From: Bdellovibrionaceae bacterium UBA2351
GTDB taxonomy: Bacteria > Bdellovibrionota > Bdellovibrionia > Bdellovibrionales > Bdellovibrionaceae
Assembly (NCBI GenBank): GCA_002344565.1
Contig: DDTZ01000161.1
Coordinates: forward strand, 1-12,905
Length of the DNA: 12,905 bases
Direction: 5' to 3'
The notes under the pieces: generated by a model
What the model saw: the letters and a program-made list of their open reading frames with translations, nothing else
Databases searched by the model: none
What the model was told of the DNA's origin: nothing
Made by a program: the position numbers and the translations under genes
Shown here: positions 6,072 to 12,497 of the stretch, piece after piece
Position numbering within the stretch: the stretch's first letter is position 1
Layout: each line of letters starts with the position of its first letter

Positions 6072-6734
6072 ATGAAAGCTGAATACTATCAATTACCTGT
6101 CGAACTAATGGGAAAAACTATTGATAAAATGGATGTTTCTAATCTACAGGTTTACGGGAATTTCTTAGCGCAGACCTACTACTATGTGTCTCATTCAACA
6201 CGAATGTTGGCATTTGGTGCGGGTTTGATGAAACGCAGCGAAGAAAACCATTTTCGCCGCTTCATCAAACACATTTCAGAGGAATCCTCTCATGAGATTC
6301 TTGCTGAACGCGATCTACAGGATTTAGGAATGAAACCTACTGATTTCTATCATCTTCCAGAAACGCATGCCTTGTGGGAACCTCAATACTATAAAATGCT
6401 TCACGAGGGCCCTTTGTCATTGATGGGTTATATTATCGCACTCGAATACTTTTCCTGCACACATTTGCCCGCTGTCTATAAACGAATTCAAGAAGCGCAC
6501 GGGACTAAAGCTGGTCGTTTTATCAAACTCCACGCCGAAGAGGATCCTGACCATATTCAAAAAGCAATCGAGCTAACATCAACCCTATCGCCGGAACTTC
6601 AAGAAACAATTCTCGTGAACATCGTTCAAACATCTAAAACATATTCGTTGATGGTTGAAACATGTATCGAGTCAGCGACGATCGATACGTCTCGCACATT
6701 CACTGAATTTAGAGAACGCGAACTTATTGTGTAA
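6072..6734 (+). CDS. Heme-oxygenase-like di-iron protein (iron-containing redox enzyme family)
   Basis: The 220-aa all-helical protein has no signal peptide. Its conserved-looking acidic and His residues match the ligand order of heme-oxygenase-like di-iron oxidases/oxygenases (HDO; UndA, SznF, CADD types). A helix ISEESSHE gives Glu70/Glu71 and His74, ALEYF gives Glu125, and LHAEEDPDH gives His154, Asp158 and His161 with the H-x3-D-x2-H spacing of the family. The length of about 220 fits single-domain members. Known relatives activate O2 to desaturate, cleave or N-oxidise amino or fatty acids, and CADD makes p-aminobenzoate from its own side chains. The substrate here cannot be read from sequence. 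The methyltransferase gene begins 12 nt downstream, implying a two-step pathway. A TenA thiaminase or true heme oxygenase is less likely given the full ligand set. Confidence 0.72.
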   Translation: MKAEYYQLPVELMGKTIDKMDVSNLQVYGNFLAQTYYYVSHSTRMLAFGAGLMKRSEENHFRRFIKHISEESSHEILAERDLQDLGMKPTDFYHLPETHALWEPQYYKMLHEGPLSLMGYIIALEYFSCTHLPAVYKRIQEAHGTKAGRFIKLHAEEDPDHIQKAIELTSTLSPELQETILVNIVQTSKTYSLMVETCIESATIDTSRTFTEFRERELIV

Positions 6735-6746
6735 AGGAGTACAAGG

Positions 6747-7574
6747 ATGTCTTCACTAGAAATTCTAAAAGATTACGACGTAGTAGGAAACTATTCTCAA
6801 GATGAGGTTAACGGATTCTCTAACGACGTAATTCCAACACTTATTAATGCTGTTATCGATTTTTATCCTAAAACTTTGCTTGACTGCATGGCCGGGGATG
6901 GCAACTTAGGTCAACGCTGCCTTGAAACATTTGCAGAACGTAAAGTTCCGGCGCCAGAAATGCAAGTGTTAGAATTCTCTCGCGTACAAAGCGAAATCGC
7001 AAAAGCCCGTTTAGCTCAATGGAACTCTACTGTGTGGACAGGCGATATCCTAACAATGGCAACTCATGACGGCGAGCCGCTCTTTACAGAAAATATGTTT
7101 GATTGCATTATGATAAAAAGTGCTAATCACGAAATTCCTCTCGCGTCCCAACTTCAAATGTATTCGCAGCTCTTTCGCATTCTGAAACCGGGTGGATTAT
7201 TTATCAATTTAGGCTTTGCATTTGAAGACGAAAAAGCCAGAGATGAAGTCCGTCATTTGGCTCAATGCAAAGACAGCTTAGCTGGCCTTCATGGCGCTGC
7301 CGCTAACCGCTATTTCTTGATGAAAGATGAATTCTACGCCTTCTTACAAAACGCGGGATTCAACGGTATTCGCCCATTGAAAACATTCAACTATAATATT
7401 TCAGCAGATCGTGTCGGTAAAAACTATTTCCCAACGGAACGAGCAAAATATCAGGCATTTAAAAATGCCGTCGCGTCGTCAGCTCATTTAAAAGAAAATG
7501 GTTTCATCGAGTCAAAAGGAACCGATTTGGCCTTTCTAGCGAGAGGTGAAATCACAATAGCATTTAAACCGTAA
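6747..7574 (+). CDS. Class I SAM-dependent methyltransferase
   Basis: The 275-aa product has a Rossmann-type methyltransferase order. Motif I is LLDCMAGDGNLG (44-55), the post-I acidic residue is Glu76 in QVLEFS, then TGDIL (98-102), motif IV-like FDCIMIKSANHEI (118-130) and LRPGG-type RILKPGGLFINL (144-155). Motif I is atypical: Cys-Met-Ala occupies the usual G-x-G part and Asp51 lies in the loop, though the AGDGN turn can still hold SAM. The C-terminal part (160-275) probably covers the substrate site. The ATG has AAGGAG (6734-6739) 7 nt upstream, starting at the last base of the preceding stop codon. Co-transcription with the di-iron protein suggests it methylates that enzyme's substrate or product. 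O-, N- or C-methylation cannot be told apart. Confidence 0.82.
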   Translation: MSSLEILKDYDVVGNYSQDEVNGFSNDVIPTLINAVIDFYPKTLLDCMAGDGNLGQRCLETFAERKVPAPEMQVLEFSRVQSEIAKARLAQWNSTVWTGDILTMATHDGEPLFTENMFDCIMIKSANHEIPLASQLQMYSQLFRILKPGGLFINLGFAFEDEKARDEVRHLAQCKDSLAGLHGAAANRYFLMKDEFYAFLQNAGFNGIRPLKTFNYNISADRVGKNYFPTERAKYQAFKNAVASSAHLKENGFIESKGTDLAFLARGEITIAFKP

Positions 7575-7587
7575 CTTACGTTTATTG

Positions 7588-7615
7588 AATAAGAGCTGCC
7601 TAAGCAGCTCTTATT
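7588..7615. terminator. 12-bp hairpin between convergent methyltransferase and kinase genes
   Basis: AATAAGAGCTGC (7588-7599) and GCAGCTCTTATT (7604-7615) form a perfect 12-bp stem with a CTAA loop. The right arm encodes the last codons of the minus-strand kinase, whose stop is at 7602-7600. There is no T-run beyond the stem on either strand, so termination is only moderately convincing, but the position between two converging genes fits a bidirectional terminator. Confidence 0.6.
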
Positions 7616-8994
7616 CCCACCACCTTGAATTCAAGCTCAAAGCAAGTACCGATTTCATCTTCATCTAGTTCTAAAATTTCTATTTTTCCGTCTAACCTAT
7701 CCACATACTCTTTTACGATTGGCATACCTAGACCAGTTCCCTTTTCCCCAGACGTTCCTAATTTCGTAGTGGCTCTATTCGGTGAAAAAATATTGGCTTT
7801 TACCTCGTTCGGAATCCCCGCCCCATAATCTCGAATGCGAATTTTAATAAACTCACCCTCATTACGAAACGAAATATTAATTTCTCCGCCACGTGGGGAA
7901 AACTTAATAGCGTTAGATAGAATATTCGCAAAAATCTGATTCTTAACCCACGAAGTATCAGTCAGAGTTTTCGTATTTTCTGTACCACCATAATCCACGA
8001 CTAATTTAAGATCTTTTTCTTTCATTTTATCTTCAAACAACGAAATACTTTCTTTCATTGGAGGGACTAATGATACTGGCAATAGGGTAGGAATAATTTT
8101 TCCCACTTTCGCACCATGATATTCACGCACGGTCCTGATCGTTTCGAACATAGAATCTAGTGCTCGCTTGAAACGCTCGTTTCCGCGATGTAGTTCTTCC
8201 GGCAATCGCTCTGGAACCAGTTTAGCACTGAAACCCATAATAACTTGGATAGGATTTGAAATATCGTGCACTAGAATATTTAGCAACATCTGATTCTCTT
8301 TCGCTAATGAATTCAAATCCTGATTTTTAATTTCAAGCTCACGAGTGCGCTTCTCGACTTCTAATTTTAAACGACTTTGCTCTTCATTGTGATAGAATTC
8401 TAAAGTCATAGCAGGAATCAGCATCGCGAGTAACTGGTACAAACCATAAGCTACTGGCCATCCCCATAGTTGGGCCTCGGGAACCATCCGAAAGAATGCA
8501 AAATTAAAACAGTGAACAACAAACAATGACAGGACAACCGCATTTACCCACATAAGTGGCGTCGTAGTTTGTTTACGAGCTTTGGTATACATATATACCG
8601 TGTAAGCCAGAGGCACCGCCGAAGCGAAAGAAAATGGCAAAGCTTTGAGTGTGAAAGAAATCGGCAAATCTTTAATTAGCAAAGTCACAACTAACGACGC
8701 AATACTGAGTGGAAACAAAATTTTCTTAGGATACGGAGCCCCACAAAAATACAAAGAAGCATAGGCCAAAAAATTAAGAGGAATTATAGAAAAACCGAAT
8801 CCCAATACAATAAGGAACTCACCCTCCTGGGCTTGTGATTGAATAAAGAAGTTAATTATTAACGAAAGCCAAAATAGTCCCGTACGAGCATAAAGAGGAC
8901 GCTTGGACATTGCATAGATAGTTAAACTGACCAGCAAATTGATAAGTGAGAACGCCATAATAATAATAAACGTTGTCATCACGAAAGATTGCAT
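7600..8994 (-). CDS. Membrane sensor histidine kinase with seven transmembrane segments
   Basis: The 464-aa product has about seven hydrophobic segments in residues 5-200 (5-28, 39-52, 60-82, 92-107, 113-135, 148-168, 178-200). A short coiled coil (204-237) follows. The HisKA H-box is LVHDISNPIQ with phospho-acceptor His243. The ATPase domain has the N-box NILSNAIKF (Asn357, Asn361), G1 DYGAGIP (389-395), F-box IFSP and G2 GEKGTGLGMPIV (416-427). All catalytic elements are intact. With almost no periplasmic loop, the sensor probably reads something in or at the membrane. The start ATG 8994 has GGAG 6 nt upstream. The single-domain response regulator at 9273 is divergently transcribed from the same control region and is the likely partner. 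Confidence 0.92.
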   Translation of the reverse strand: MQSFVMTTFIIIMAFSLINLLVSLTIYAMSKRPLYARTGLFWLSLIINFFIQSQAQEGEFLIVLGFGFSIIPLNFLAYASLYFCGAPYPKKILFPLSIASLVVTLLIKDLPISFTLKALPFSFASAVPLAYTVYMYTKARKQTTTPLMWVNAVVLSLFVVHCFNFAFFRMVPEAQLWGWPVAYGLYQLLAMLIPAMTLEFYHNEEQSRLKLEVEKRTRELEIKNQDLNSLAKENQMLLNILVHDISNPIQVIMGFSAKLVPERLPEELHRGNERFKRALDSMFETIRTVREYHGAKVGKIIPTLLPVSLVPPMKESISLFEDKMKEKDLKLVVDYGGTENTKTLTDTSWVKNQIFANILSNAIKFSPRGGEINISFRNEGEFIKIRIRDYGAGIPNEVKANIFSPNRATTKLGTSGEKGTGLGMPIVKEYVDRLDGKIEILELDEDEIGTCFELEFKVVGIRAA

Positions 8995-9016
8995 TCATGG
9001 CTCCATACAGCTGGGA

Positions 9017-9026
9017 CTACCCCACC
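9017..9026 (-). other. tRNA-5'-end-like sequence in the kinase leader
   Basis: The minus strand reads GGTGGGGTAG here, identical to the first 10 nt of the tRNA gene at 150-141, and a CAGCTG follows shortly after as in the tRNA D arm. No anticodon or T arm follows, so this is not a tRNA. It lies just downstream of a candidate -10 box, so it would be the start of the kinase mRNA leader. Confidence 0.35.
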
Positions 9027-9027
9027 A

Positions 9028-9057
9028 ATACTACTATCGGTAATCAATTACTTACAA
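9028..9057 (-). promoter_or_regulatory. Candidate promoter of the histidine kinase gene
   Basis: On the minus strand TTGTAA (9057-9052) lies 18 nt upstream of TAGTAT (9033-9028), each a 4-of-6 match. The spacer contains the dyad GTAAT-CA-ATTAC (9040-9051), which could be an operator. Transcription would begin near 9021, giving a leader of about 25 nt. Confidence 0.35.
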
Positions 9058-9101
9058 TTAACCAATTTTTAACTCTAGTTTTCTTGAATAGTGACGAACT
9101 A

Positions 9102-9114
9102 AACTGATTCAGTT
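9102..9114. promoter_or_regulatory. Palindrome in the kinase/regulator intergenic region
   Basis: AACTGA-T-TCAGTT is a perfect 6-bp dyad around one base. It lies in the middle of the 278-nt control region between the divergent kinase and regulator genes. Its form is typical of a dimeric DNA-binding protein site, but the single-domain regulator itself has no DNA-binding domain. The rest of this region (8995-9272) is AT-rich with no ORF. Confidence 0.35.
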
Positions 9115-9137
9115 CATTTAAAAAAACGTTTCAGAAT

Positions 9138-9198
9138 GGATGTCTAGTTTTTTTATGTTGGCGCACACAACTAAATACTGAATCGAATCGAGACATCC
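9138..9198. repeat. Spaced inverted repeat upstream of the response regulator
   Basis: GGATGTCT (9138-9145) and AGACATCC (9191-9198) are inverted 8-bp copies separated by 45 nt. They could be a pair of regulator sites or the base of a large RNA loop upstream of the regulator gene. Confidence 0.35.
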
Positions 9199-9272
9199 TT
9201 GTAAAGAAACTGTTCAATTTTTAATTTACCCTACCGAAAGGACATAAGCTAGACTGCGAATAAGGGGATACA

Positions 9273-9701
9273 ATGACGCGCGTAAAATCCATCTATGTTT
9301 GTGATGATGATCAATGGATCCTAGACACCGTCGTAGATATTCTATCCACTCTGAAATTGGATATTTTAACATTTGCCAATGGTAAGCTGGCTCTAGATCA
9401 AATCGCCAAAGACAGTCCCGATTTAATTATTACTGATATTAATATGCCTGAAATGACCGGCCTAGAATTACTAAAGTTTTTGGATGGGAACGGATTTGAA
9501 ATCCCAGTGGTTATGCTTACTGGATCATTGGATCCAAAAAATTTAAGAGAAGCAGTGGCCTACGGCCACTTCGAATACTTGAATAAACCTATTCAGCCCT
9601 TTGATTTAATTGAAACAGTTCAAAAAGCAATAGCGTTTGGATATCAACCAAGTGCCTTGTCCCAAGAATTTCGTGATCGTCTAAAAAAAGAAGACTGCTA
9701 A
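9273..9701 (+). CDS. Single-domain response regulator (CheY-like receiver)
   Basis: The 142-aa product is one receiver domain with all key residues. Acidic pocket residues are in CDDD (10-13), phospho-acceptor Asp55 is in ITDINMPEMTG, Thr83 is in MLTG and Lys105 is in LNKP. Only about 20 residues follow the domain, ending in a charged tail, so there is no DNA-binding or enzymatic output domain. It must act by protein contact or in a phosphorelay. The ribosome binding site AAGGGG is 5 nt before ATG 9273. The divergent kinase gene at 7600-8994 is its likely phosphodonor, judged by position only. Confidence 0.92.
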   Translation: MTRVKSIYVCDDDQWILDTVVDILSTLKLDILTFANGKLALDQIAKDSPDLIITDINMPEMTGLELLKFLDGNGFEIPVVMLTGSLDPKNLREAVAYGHFEYLNKPIQPFDLIETVQKAIAFGYQPSALSQEFRDRLKKEDC

Positions 9702-9724
9702 AAACTAGCAACACCCAAATGATG

Positions 9725-9767
9725 GGCGTCGCTAGGACTGTGTTAAGCTACTAGTAGCAACGACGCC
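9725..9767. terminator. Weak hairpin between the response regulator and DUF4360 genes
   Basis: GGCGTCG (9725-9731) pairs with CGACGCC (9761-9767), extended by CTA/TAG with a small bulge. The right arm is in the last codons of the minus-strand gene. The loop is long and no T-run follows, so terminator function is doubtful, though the two genes converge here. Confidence 0.25.
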
Positions 9768-10359
9768 ATTTCAAGTGGTAAACTAAACCCGCTGTGATGT
9801 CAGCAGAGTCAACCATGATGTCTGTTTGCTCCATTCTAGAGTTAGATTGAGCCATGACGCTTGAGTTAACTCGTAAGTTCACGCTCGCTCCGCATGGAGT
9901 CCATACTAAACTTTCAGCGATGATTCCATTTGAAGTAGTGAAGTCTCTGTTTTGCGGACCAGTAAATAATTTAGAGAACATGGGTCCGCGGATACCCGCC
10001 CAGAAGTACTCTGTGTTTAAACGTGTGTAAGCGCCTGAACCCGGAACGAAGTTAAAACCACGGTAGTCTGTTTGGATAACAGCTACGCTGTAGCCTTGTG
10101 GAATTGTAACCGGAATAGAAAGGTTACACGATTTTCTGTCCACCCGCTTACCCGTACCACTGCCCGCTGATGCCGAAAATGCGTCGAATAAAATACTTAA
10201 AGCATCTTCACTTGGACTGAGTGTTACACTTGCCGTACCTGCTGGACACCCATTGCCACCATAAGATGGTGATCCCAAACGGATTCCTGATTGAGCCATT
10301 GTGGCTTCTGAAACTAGAAGTGCTGTAACAGCCGCTAATAGTAGATTTGTCATTTTCAT
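9751..10359 (-). CDS. DUF4360-family secreted protein
   Basis: The 202-aa product has a Sec signal peptide with likely cleavage after TMA (residue 22). The mature part follows the DUF4360 pattern: GNGCPAGTASVTLSPSEDALSILFDAF (36-61), a Gly/Ser-rich loop, KSCNLSIPVTIPQGYSVAVIQTDYRGF (76-102), a strand-rich middle, SLVWTPCG (150-157) and a terminal HLKWRRC. The four Cys residues (38, 78, 156, 201) probably form two disulfides, fitting a secreted beta-rich protein. The family has no established biochemical role. ATG 10359 follows a strong AAGGGGG ribosome binding site. The 218 nt to the divergent uppP gene hold its control region, including a dyad at 10377-10394. Confidence 0.85.
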   Translation of the reverse strand: MKMTNLLLAAVTALLVSEATMAQSGIRLGSPSYGGNGCPAGTASVTLSPSEDALSILFDAFSASAGSGTGKRVDRKSCNLSIPVTIPQGYSVAVIQTDYRGFNFVPGSGAYTRLNTEYFWAGIRGPMFSKLFTGPQNRDFTTSNGIIAESLVWTPCGASVNLRVNSSVMAQSNSRMEQTDIMVDSADITAGLVYHLKWRRCY

Positions 10360-10376
10360 TTTTCCCCCTTGATTAA

Positions 10377-10394
10377 ATCAGAGATATTTCTGAT
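10377..10394. promoter_or_regulatory. Dyad upstream of the DUF4360 gene
   Basis: ATCAGA-N6-TCTGAT is a perfect 6-bp inverted repeat about 10 nt upstream of the ribosome binding site of the minus-strand DUF4360 gene. It could be an operator or an mRNA-stabilising 5' hairpin. No convincing -35/-10 pair for that gene is visible in 10395-10577. Confidence 0.35.
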
Positions 10395-10577
10395 GATTCA
10401 AAGAATCGACTAAGCAATGGCAATACCAACTGTTTATACTCAAATTGACTCTGAACTTTGGTTGCTTGTTAACGAAAATAACATGTTGTAATTGCGTTGA
10501 ATTAGCGGAACTATTTCCTACTTAGCTAGGGAGTTAGTTTTTCGCCGCTACGCGCAAGCTTAAAGTGTGGGGACATT

Positions 10578-11345
10578 ATGACTATTTGGGAAATTTTTTT
10601 CTACTCGTTGATTGAAGGACTTACTGAATTTTTGCCAGTGTCATCAACTGGTCACTTGATTATTTATTCACATTACTTAGCAAAAGAAAATGATGCCTTC
10701 ATAAAAAGTTTTGAAGTCATTATACAGTTCGGCGCCATTTTCTCGGTCCTTGTTGTTTACTGGAAAACATTTTTGTCGTCGTTGCAATTTTACAAAAATC
10801 TATTCGTCGCATTTTTGCCTGCAGCTGTGATTGGTTTTCTGATGCGTAATCTAGTTAACGAATGGTTAGGCAGCATCTTGATTGTGGCTTGGTCACTGAT
10901 TATTGGCGGCGTTATTCTAATCGCTTCGGACTACATGTTTAAAACAACAGCCTCCAACGGAAAATCTTTGGACAAGCTAAACTATAAAGAAAGTTTGTAT
11001 TTAGGATTATTCCAATGTTTTGCATTGATTCCCGGAGTCTCACGCTCGGGTGCAACAATCTTAGGTGGCCTAGCTTTAAAATATAATAAAAAAGCCGCAG
11101 CCGAGTTTTCATTTTTCTTAGCGGTCCCGACAATCGCTGCTGCGACTTTATACAAATCGTACAAAATCCTACCCACGATCACAAGTGACCAAATTACGAC
11201 ATTGCTGATTGGCTGCGTTTTGTCTTTCCTAATCGCTATTATTGCCATAAAAACATTTATCAAATTGGTCAGCCGATATGGATTTAAACATTTCGGTATC
11301 TACAGAATTGTGCTTGGGGTTCTCATACTACTTCTAGTTAAGTGA
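10578..11345 (+). CDS. uppP: Undecaprenyl-diphosphatase
   Basis: The enzyme removes a phosphate from undecaprenyl diphosphate so that the lipid carrier can be reused for peptidoglycan and other wall polymers; excess confers bacitracin tolerance. The 255-aa multi-pass membrane protein has both signature motifs. EGLTEFLPVSSTGHL (13-27) carries Glu13, Glu17 and His26, and IPGVSRSGATI (151-161) carries Arg156. These are the residues known to be catalytic in E. coli BacA/UppP. Several further hydrophobic helices cover the rest, and the length is at the short end of the usual 255-275. GGGGA precedes the ATG by about 5 nt. The MscS gene follows after 7 nt and uses a ribosome binding site overlapping this stop codon. 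Confidence 0.96.
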   Translation: MTIWEIFFYSLIEGLTEFLPVSSTGHLIIYSHYLAKENDAFIKSFEVIIQFGAIFSVLVVYWKTFLSSLQFYKNLFVAFLPAAVIGFLMRNLVNEWLGSILIVAWSLIIGGVILIASDYMFKTTASNGKSLDKLNYKESLYLGLFQCFALIPGVSRSGATILGGLALKYNKKAAAEFSFFLAVPTIAAATLYKSYKILPTITSDQITTLLIGCVLSFLIAIIAIKTFIKLVSRYGFKHFGIYRIVLGVLILLLVK

Positions 11346-11352
11346 GGTTAAA

Positions 11353-12423
11353 ATGGAGTCATTTCAAACTATAATCGAAACAGAATATGTACTCATGCCA
11401 ACTTGGAAATGGATGGCTCTTGTACTGGTCATTTTATTATTTCCTATTTTACGACGAGCTATTCAGCACTTTTTAGTGAAAGTTAAAAATAGTAACTTCA
11501 TCTCTAGAAATCAGAATATATTTATTGCTGAAGTCACACGAACTGAAATTGAAAAGCCTTTAGCTTGGATTTTAGCGTTAATGATTTTTATCTCTGTCCT
11601 TGATATGTTAGCGTTTCCAAAAAACATCGATAAGTACGGTACGCTCTTCGCACAGATCCTAATTGGCTTCCGCTGGTTACAAGTTCTGATTATCGGTATT
11701 GACATAGTTTCTGTTCACTGGTCACAACGAGTCAGCGATCCGCAAGGGCATCCTAACCAAATTATTCCATTTGCTGTAAAGGCCACGAAGTTTTTCTTAG
11801 TTATTTTAGGCATCTTAATCGTTCTCCAAAATTTAGGAATTAATGTTGTCAGCGTCCTAGCCGGTCTGGGTATCGGAGGTATTGCGATCGCCTTAGCAGG
11901 GCAAGAAACGGTAGCAAATCTTTTCGGTTCGATCACGATCTTAGTGGACAAGCCCTTTCGCATTGGTGATTACATCAAAGTAATGGACGTTGAAGGAACC
12001 GTAATCGAAATCGGTTTCCGATCGACAAAAATTAAAACACCAACAAACACAATGGTAACGATCTCCAACTCAACAGTAGCAAAAGAAAAATTAGAAAATC
12101 TTTCGGTACGCCAGAAGCGTCGTATCCGTCACACGATCACCTTGTCATACGATACCTCGACAGATGCAATCCGTCAGTTTATGGCAGCCGTGAATGAATT
12201 CTTAGCAGGGCATCCTCAAGTCGACCAAGAAGATATCACAATTAACTTGATCAGCCTCAGCAGCTACAGCGTAGATGTACAAATCACATTCTTTGTCGAT
12301 AGCCCACAAGTCAGCGTCGAAAATGCCGTTCAACAAGACTTCCTATTCCACGTTCTGGCGATCGCAAAACAATTCAAAATCGATATTGCCTATCCAACCC
12401 AGAAGTTACTTTTTAACCCGTAA
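11353..12423 (+). CDS. MscS-family mechanosensitive ion channel
   Basis: The 356-aa inner-membrane protein opens under membrane tension to release solutes during osmotic downshock. Hydrophobic segments lie at about 19-34, 69-88, 98-120 and 144-165. The pore-lining helix and its amphipathic extension follow (SVLAGLGIGGIAIALAGQETVANLFGS, 167-193), Gly/Ala-rich as the family requires. The beta domain begins KPFRIGDYIKV with EGTVIEIGFRSTKIKT and TISNS (199-240), then an alpha/beta C-terminal domain. It has one more N-terminal helix than minimal three-helix MscS. GAGGT at 11344-11348 overlaps the uppP stop, so the two genes are translationally linked and probably share a promoter. Confidence 0.93.
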   Translation: MESFQTIIETEYVLMPTWKWMALVLVILLFPILRRAIQHFLVKVKNSNFISRNQNIFIAEVTRTEIEKPLAWILALMIFISVLDMLAFPKNIDKYGTLFAQILIGFRWLQVLIIGIDIVSVHWSQRVSDPQGHPNQIIPFAVKATKFFLVILGILIVLQNLGINVVSVLAGLGIGGIAIALAGQETVANLFGSITILVDKPFRIGDYIKVMDVEGTVIEIGFRSTKIKTPTNTMVTISNSTVAKEKLENLSVRQKRRIRHTITLSYDTSTDAIRQFMAAVNEFLAGHPQVDQEDITINLISLSSYSVDVQITFFVDSPQVSVENAVQQDFLFHVLAIAKQFKIDIAYPTQKLLFNP

Positions 12424-12490
12424 AAAAAAGGTACCAGGTCCTAAAAGTCCGACTGCTTGCAGCGGACTTTTAGGACCTGGTACCTTTTTT
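12424..12490. terminator. Strong bidirectional terminator: 28-bp perfect palindromic hairpin
   Basis: Bases 12424-12451 and 12463-12490 are perfect inverted copies, 28 bp each, around an 11-nt centre in which CTGC and GCAG can also pair. Each strand ends in a run of at least six T after GGTACC, so it works as a rho-independent terminator both ways. The left A-run follows directly from the mscS stop codon. The gene on the other strand ends 8 nt beyond the hairpin. The stem is far longer than a terminator needs, which suggests a dispersed repeat element. Confidence 0.9.
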
Positions 12491-12497
12491 CCTTTTT

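Noticed and set aside
6072..6734. TenA thiaminase or classical heme oxygenase
   Set aside because: The Glu/His/Glu/His/Asp/His set fits a di-iron site; a classical heme oxygenase relies on a single proximal His near the N-terminus, and no thiamine gene is nearby.
8999..9026. Second tRNA gene
   Set aside because: Only the first 10 bases and a CAGCTG match; no anticodon arm, T arm or CCA follows.
10939..11963. Several minus-strand ORFs inside uppP and mscS
   Set aside because: Shadow frames of two well-supported membrane protein genes, with no ribosome binding sites and no recognisable product.
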